A stretch of 25,021 nucleotides of DNA, from assembly GCA_016185815.1 (NCBI GenBank), contig JACPMT010000055.1:1-25021 (forward strand), written 5' to 3'. Each line of letters starts with the position of its first letter. Within the stretch, counting starts at the first letter, position 1. This DNA comes from Candidatus Woesearchaeota archaeon (lineage in GTDB: Archaea; Nanobdellota; Nanobdellia; Woesearchaeales; GW2011-AR4). Position numbers and translations under genes: made by a program. Below the pieces are notes generated by a model. That model was not told where the DNA came from. It saw only the letters and a program-made list of their open reading frames with translations, and searched no databases. Of the stretch, positions 21,855 through 25,021 are shown piece by piece.

Positions 21855-22529
21855 ATGGCTAAAAAAAGAGGCAAGTCAAAATATAGAGCTATTTCTAAAA
21901 AATCTAAGGCTCCAAAGAAAAAGGTAAAAAAATATTCAGGATTTGCGAGACCATTAAGCCATACCGGTATTTTGCACGACCTTAACCTTGCCGAAGAAAA
22001 GAAAATCGAAGAAAAAATCAATGGCGTTGAAAAAAAGGAAGCTGAAATCATAACAGAAGAGGAAAGAATTGAAAAGGAAACAGAAAAGGTTGAGAAGCTG
22101 GAAAAGGATATTAAAAAGGAAGTTACAGCAAAGCCATTGACAAAATTCAGCATGAAGGATTTAAACAAGGGAATTATTGGCGCCTTTATTGGCGTTGTTG
22201 CCCATTTTGCATTTATCTATGGCAAAGAAATAGCAAAAGATATTAGTACAGCTAGGGCAACAATTTTGATTATTTTTTCATATTTATTGATAATAATCCT
22301 AATGTACGAAACTGGCTACAGGGAAATAAAGGAAAAGAGATTATTGGGCATATTGCCAAAAAGAGCAACAGCAATATACTTAACATCTGTTGTAATAATA
22401 TTAATAATCTTCTTATTGTTCAACCAAATAAATTTGTCAGATATTACTGGCACGTATAAGCAGATTGCTGTAACCTTAATTCTTGCATCTTTAGGCGCAG
22501 GCACAGCCGACTTGATTGGAAGGGATTAG
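21855..22529 (+). CDS. DUF2391-like integral membrane protein with basic N-terminus
   Basis: 224 residues. Residues 1-30 are very basic (AKKRGKSKYRAISKKSKAPKKK). Residues 45-95 form a Glu/Lys-rich coiled coil. Four membrane segments follow: GIIGAFIGVVAHFAFIYG, ATILIIFSYLLIIILMY, AIYLTSVVIILIIFLLF and QIAVTLILASLGAGTADLIG, with a GYREIKEKRLLGILPKRA cytosolic loop. The last segment with GAGTADLIGRD resembles the end of DUF2391 proteins, but I am only fairly sure of the family. Function unknown. A TTTAAATA box lies about 27 bp before the ATG. The basic N-terminus could bind nucleic acid or membrane lipids. Confidence 0.75.
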   Translation: MAKKRGKSKYRAISKKSKAPKKKVKKYSGFARPLSHTGILHDLNLAEEKKIEEKINGVEKKEAEIITEEERIEKETEKVEKLEKDIKKEVTAKPLTKFSMKDLNKGIIGAFIGVVAHFAFIYGKEIAKDISTARATILIIFSYLLIIILMYETGYREIKEKRLLGILPKRATAIYLTSVVIILIIFLLFNQINLSDITGTYKQIAVTLILASLGAGTADLIGRD

Positions 22530-22565
22530 AAAGATTTTTATTGATTGCCTGAAATTTTGCTCTAG

Positions 22566-23123
22566 ATGAAAAGCCAGCTTAAGGGATCAATAATTGAAAA
22601 GCGGAACTCTCTGCCAAAGGAAGAAATACTGGAAAAAAGCAGTCAAATAAAAAATAACTTATTCAATCTTCAATCTTATAAAAAATCCAAAGCAATTATG
22701 TTCTTTGTTTCCTTTAACAGCGAAGTCAACACGCATGAAATGATAAAAGACACTTTAAAGAGCAAAATAGTTGTTGTCCCAAAAGTTGTTAGTCATGAAA
22801 TCGAGCCGTCTGTCATTATAGATTTTGATAATTTGGTTGCGGGAAAATTCGGAGTTCTTGAGCCTATTGAGACAATGAAAATTGCTCACAAAAACATAGA
22901 CTTGGTTTTAGTGCCTGGCATTGTTTTTGACAAAGAGGGCCATAGGATTGGATATGGTTTCGGATATTATGATCAGTTTTTGAATAAAGTACCGAAAGCA
23001 ATTAAGATTGGCCTGGCTTTTGATTTTCAGGTTGTTGACAAAATTCCAAGAGAAATGCATGACGTGCCTGTTGATTTGATTGTGACTGAGGAAAGAGTTG
23101 TGAAATGCGGGAAATACAGTTAA
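22566..23123 (+). CDS. 5-formyltetrahydrofolate cyclo-ligase (MTHFS)
   Basis: Converts 5-formyl-THF to 5,10-methenyl-THF with ATP, rescuing a folate storage form. 185 residues, normal length. Hallmarks: the N-terminal helix KGSIIEKRNSLPKEEILEKS with the Arg of the substrate site, KAIMFFVSFNSEVNTHEMI, IDLVLVPGIVFDKEGHRIGYG and the phosphate-binding GYGFGYYDQFL motif near residues 133-143, then PREMHDVPVDLIVTEE. All key parts are present. Its presence implies the cell has a folate-type cofactor even though formyl transfer in purine synthesis here uses formate (PurP). TATA-like TTTTTATTG lies about 29 bp before the ATG. Confidence 0.94.
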   Translation: MKSQLKGSIIEKRNSLPKEEILEKSSQIKNNLFNLQSYKKSKAIMFFVSFNSEVNTHEMIKDTLKSKIVVVPKVVSHEIEPSVIIDFDNLVAGKFGVLEPIETMKIAHKNIDLVLVPGIVFDKEGHRIGYGFGYYDQFLNKVPKAIKIGLAFDFQVVDKIPREMHDVPVDLIVTEERVVKCGKYS

Positions 23124-23132
23124 TTTAGTAAG

Positions 23133-23705
23133 ATGAAAGATTATTTTTATTTATTGGGAATTTTAGGAGTTATTGTTGCTTCTTATGGCATATTTTCTGC
23201 AATAGTTTACTCAAATGCAACTTGGTTCAGCTACTTCGCAATTGGAGGCACTTTTTTTCTCGGTTACGTCAATTATAAAATAAAGAATGCTTCTATTTTT
23301 GAAAAAAGCAAAACTTATCTTTTAAAAACTTATGTGGTTTATCTGTTTTTTGCCATTTTAATTGAAGTTCTTGGAAGGACTATCTTGCATTTTTGGGATT
23401 ACCCATCATTTGATTTGGCGCATAAGATTATTCACGTATTCTTAATCGGTTACCCTTTTGTTTTTTTCTTTATTCATGAGTCATTTAAAATAATCAGGAA
23501 AAAAGTGTCGTATTTTCCATTTGCCTTTATTTTAGCCACGCTTATTAATGCATTTATTCATGAAGCGCCAAATATATTTGCGCAAGAATGGGTTTATGCA
23601 ATTCCCTACACTAACCTTAAGTTTTTGAATATACACATTGCCGTAATTGCTGGCTGGGCAATTCTAGTTGCAGTCCCATTAATAACAAAGAGAATTCTAA
23701 AATAA
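23133..23705 (+). CDS. Hypothetical multi-pass membrane protein, 190 aa
   Basis: Five or six membrane segments: YLLGILGVIVASYGIFSAIV, a WFSYFAIGGTFFLGYV stretch, YVVYLFFAILIEVLG, HVFLIGYPFVFFFIHE, YFPFAFILATLINAFIHE and IHIAVIAGWAILVAVPLI. Conserved-looking polar residues within or near the membrane (HKIIH, FFFIHES, NAFIHEAPN) could be catalytic or metal-binding. The pattern of His-Glu pairs at helix ends reminds me slightly of membrane cyclase or hydroxylase domains, but no family is recognised. It starts 9 bp after the cyclo-ligase stop and probably shares its transcript. It ends 4 bp from tRNA-Gly on the other strand. Confidence 0.72.
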   Translation: MKDYFYLLGILGVIVASYGIFSAIVYSNATWFSYFAIGGTFFLGYVNYKIKNASIFEKSKTYLLKTYVVYLFFAILIEVLGRTILHFWDYPSFDLAHKIIHVFLIGYPFVFFFIHESFKIIRKKVSYFPFAFILATLINAFIHEAPNIFAQEWVYAIPYTNLKFLNIHIAVIAGWAILVAVPLITKRILK

Positions 23706-23709
23706 CAAA

Positions 23710-23862
23710 TGCGCCAGCCGAGATTCGAAGTCCCGATTTTAGCATTTGCTAAAATTCTCGGGTGAGAGCCTTTTCGCTTCGAGCGAAAAGCCCCGTTTTT
23801 TCCGAGGTTTTTCTTAAAAAGCTCTTGGCAAGGCCCTATCATAGCCACTAGATCACTGGCGC
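23710..23862 (-). tRNA. tRNA-Gly(GCC) with two introns
   Basis: On the minus strand the acceptor GCGCCAG (23856-23862) pairs perfectly with CTGGCGC (23711-23717); discriminator A at 23710; no encoded CCA. D stem ATCT/TGAT (last pair mismatched), D loop AGTGGCTA. Anticodon stem GGGCC/GGCTC; loop TTGCCAA with anticodon GCC at 23827-23829. T stem CCGAG/CTCGG, loop TTCGAAT.

Intron 1, 54 nt (23772-23825), between positions 37 and 38; central helix TTGC/GCGA, with several internal hairpins. Intron 2, 27 nt (23730-23756), at the T-stem/T-loop border (53/54). It has a textbook bulge-helix-bulge: central helix CCCG/CGGG, bulges AGA and ACT, and an 8-bp inner stem ATTTTAGC/GCTAAAAT. Mature length is 72 nt against 81 nt of introns. 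Confidence 0.93.
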
Positions 23863-23877
23863 AAAAATGAATTTAAA

Positions 23878-24016
23878 TGGGCCTGACCAGATTTTCGACT
23901 TGTGAGTCTCGTCAAACTCGACATTTCGAACTGGTGACCTACACCGTACTTAAATTTTTGTAAGGGTGTTGTCATTTGCAGCAACATAATGTTTGTAACC
24001 GCTAGACCACAGGCCC
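23878..24016 (-). tRNA. tRNA-Val(TAC) with three introns
   Basis: On the minus strand the acceptor GGGCCTG (24010-24016) pairs perfectly with CAGGCCC (23879-23885); discriminator A at 23878. D stem GTCT/TGAC. Anticodon stem ACACC/GGTGT, loop CTTACAC, anticodon TAC at 23960-23962. T stem ACCAG/CTGGT.

Intron 1: D loop, 21 nt (23976-23996); central helix GCGG/CTGC, bulges TTA and AAA; splicing gives loop AGCGGTTA. Intron 2: between 37 and 38, 12 nt (23947-23958); central helix CTTA/TAAG, bulges CAA and TAC. Intron 3: T loop between 59 and 60, 33 nt (23892-23924); central helix TTCG/CGAA, bulges AAA and AAT. Each excision restores a standard loop; mature length 73 nt. It lies 15 bp upstream of tRNA-Gly and is probably in one transcript. 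Confidence 0.94.
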
Positions 24017-24043
24017 AAAATAGGCAATTGAACATAAAGACTG

Positions 24044-24051
24044 TATAAAAA
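24044..24051 (-). promoter_or_regulatory. TATA-like box upstream of the tRNA-Val/tRNA-Gly pair
   Basis: Minus-strand TTTTTATA centred about 31 bp before the first base of tRNA-Val. It could serve both tRNAs, as only 15 bp separate them. Confidence 0.4.
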
Positions 24052-24060
24052 TGTTTTGAA

Positions 24061-24357
24061 TTAAACAGTTACCAGCATGTTAGAACTTCCGCAATAGAAA
24101 TAGCTTCTTGCATTTTCAAGCTTAAGGTACCTTTTCAGCCTGCTCAGCTGCTTCTTTGCCTTTAAAATCCTGTATGAGCATTTAACCTCGTACAAGTCAA
24201 ACCTGTTGCCTTTCTTTGCTATGATGTCAATTTCCCCAAATGAACGCTTTGAATGCTTGACAGGAACATTTACAGATATAGAATCATAGTTACCTTTAAT
24301 CCTGTTGCTCAGCTCCATGACATATCTATCGTGTTTGGACAGCTTAATGTGTTTCAC
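24061..24357 (-). CDS. PD-(D/E)XK nuclease-like protein
   Basis: A small protein with the restriction-endonuclease fold signature. Numbered from the GTG start: Glu15 in a first helix (DRYVMELSNRI), Asp44 in FGEIDIIAKKG, Glu57 and Lys59 in YEVKCS, then a basic helix KAKKQLSRLKRYL. This matches the single-domain layout of YraN-like and archaeal PD-(D/E)XK nucleases.

The frame is open to an ATG at 24444, but that start would overlap the scpA promoter. A TATA-like box at 24386-24393 is placed for a leaderless start near the GTG at 24357, giving 98 residues. ATG at 24318 is a shorter alternative. Probably a DNA repair or recombination nuclease. Confidence 0.7.
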   Translation of the reverse strand: MKHIKLSKHDRYVMELSNRIKGNYDSISVNVPVKHSKRSFGEIDIIAKKGNRFDLYEVKCSYRILKAKKQLSRLKRYLKLENARSYFYCGSSNMLVTV

Positions 24358-24385
24358 CAAGCAAATAAAGCTTATGGGCAACTGG

Positions 24386-24393
24386 TTTATATA
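24386..24393 (-). promoter_or_regulatory. TATA-like box of the nuclease gene
   Basis: Minus strand TATATAAA about 32 bp before the GTG at 24357. Used here to choose between the long (24444) and short starts. Confidence 0.35.
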
Positions 24394-24423
24394 ATTTTCG
24401 GTTACCTCTCTGCAATGAATAAA

Positions 24424-24431
24424 TTTATATA
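24424..24431 (+). promoter_or_regulatory. TATA box of scpA
   Basis: TTTATATA centred about 28 bp before the ATG at 24456, predicting a near-leaderless transcript. Confidence 0.5.
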
Positions 24432-24455
24432 TTATAAGCTCCAAAAATTGACTAG

Positions 24456-25021
24456 ATGGACCCCCACGAAAGGATTTTTAACATAATCTTCTCCAAGGCA
24501 GATGAAATCACTTGGCAAACCATAATCTATGAGCTTGTCAAGAGCGAGCAGATGGACCCCTGGGACATTGATGTAAGCATCCTAACCCAGAAATACATGC
24601 AGATGCTTAGAACCCTTAAGGAGCATGATTTCAGGGTTTCAGGCAAGGTTTTGCTTGCAGCAGCTATATTGCTCAAGATAAAGTCCAATAAGCTTGTTGG
24701 AGAGGACTTGAGCGAGCTTGACAGGCTGCTTATTGGCGTGGAAGAGGAAATGGAAGAGCTGGGCTTTGACGAAACAGGCGAAACCCCAAAAATGGGCGAG
24801 ATAGCTTCCTTGATACCCAAAACGCCGCAGCCAAGAAAGAGAAAAGTCTCGATTTTTGACCTTGTTGAGGCTCTGGAAAGGGCTTTGGAAGTAAAAAAAA
24901 GAAGGTTGCTGAATTCTATCCCGCCATTAAATCTCGAAGCGCCTAAAAAAAAGAAAGATGTAACTGAGATAATAAGGGAGGTTTACGGCAAAATCAGGTC
25001 ATTTTTTATCAGCGCGTTGAA
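24456..25021 (+). CDS. scpA: Segregation and condensation protein A, 5' part
   Basis: The kleisin subunit that links the two heads of an SMC dimer for chromosome compaction and segregation. The gene is cut by the right edge; 188 full codons are visible and the frame is open to the end. The N-terminal domain shows the ScpA pattern: ITWQTIIYELVKSEQMDPWDIDVSIL, then QKYMQMLRTLKEHDFRVSGKVLLAAAILLKIKS at about residues 47-79, the region that contacts the SMC neck. A Glu-rich linker and a KRKVSIFDLVEALERALEV helix follow. The C-terminal winged helix is beyond the window. ScpB and SMC are not in the window. Confidence 0.93.
   Translation, partial: MDPHERIFNIIFSKADEITWQTIIYELVKSEQMDPWDIDVSILTQKYMQMLRTLKEHDFRVSGKVLLAAAILLKIKSNKLVGEDLSELDRLLIGVEEEMEELGFDETGETPKMGEIASLIPKTPQPRKRKVSIFDLVEALERALEVKKRRLLNSIPPLNLEAPKKKKDVTEIIREVYGKIRSFFISAL

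Noticed and set aside
23732..23755. Strong AT-rich hairpin that looks like a terminator after the membrane-protein gene
   Set aside because: Its arms are the inner stem of the tRNA-Gly T-arm intron, and the bulge-helix-bulge explains it fully.
24061..24444. Nuclease-like protein as the tRNA splicing endonuclease
   Set aside because: EndA uses a Tyr-His-Lys triad in a different fold; this sequence has the Asp...Glu-x-Lys pattern of PD-(D/E)XK nucleases.
1..25021. CRISPR array, insertion sequence or prophage
   Set aside because: No spaced direct repeats, transposase motifs, terminal inverted repeats or phage structural genes were seen; repeats are limited to tRNA intron stems, one protein-internal repeat and short palindromes.

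Overview
The window looks like a chromosomal segment of an archaeon with a moderately AT-rich genome, most likely a DPANN-type lineage (Woesearchaeota/Nanoarchaeota cluster). That placement is an inference from gene content, not a tree. The archaeal assignment itself is well supported by Pth2, class I lysyl-tRNA synthetase, NikR, formate-dependent PurP, ScpA, tRNAs without encoded CCA, bulge-helix-bulge tRNA introns, and TATA-like boxes about 24-30 bp before many start codons (leaderless transcription).

Layout. 1-305: end of an M29-like aminopeptidase. 308-1240: a 37-aa acidic microprotein, pth2 and a small unknown gene. 1343-1496: tRNA-Lys(CTT) with three introns, followed 15 bp later by a 349-aa protein with an internal repeat. 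2567-3897: an ACT-domain protein divergent from a 38-aa acidic microprotein and an unknown gene. 3961-6282: class I lysS and a SAM methyltransferase. 6285-10133: a nickel island, with transporter, larE, larB and larC tightly packed on the minus strand and nikR divergent. 10174-12056: a retropepsin-like protease, a RimK-type ATP-grasp ligase and a small membrane protein. 12077-21815: a purine block with purA, two different purP paralogues, a secreted protein, fused guaA, a frameshifted small secreted-protein gene, purF and purD. 21855-23705: a DUF2391-like membrane protein, 5-formyl-THF cyclo-ligase and another membrane protein. 23710-24016: tRNA-Gly(GCC) with two introns and tRNA-Val(TAC) with three. 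24061-end: a PD-(D/E)XK nuclease-like gene and the start of scpA.

How the genes work together. The nickel island imports Ni, senses it through NikR and builds the nickel-pincer nucleotide cofactor from the LarB, LarE and LarC steps. Its usual client LarA is not in the window. The purine block covers the first two steps of IMP synthesis (PurF, PurD), the formate-dependent formyl transfer (PurP) and the branches to AMP (PurA) and GMP (GuaA); the remaining steps must lie elsewhere.

The most striking feature is tRNA structure. Three tRNA genes carry eight introns at D-loop, anticodon-loop and T-arm positions. In tRNA-Lys and tRNA-Gly the introns together are longer than the mature tRNA. Small AT-rich genes of unknown function are scattered between the conserved genes.
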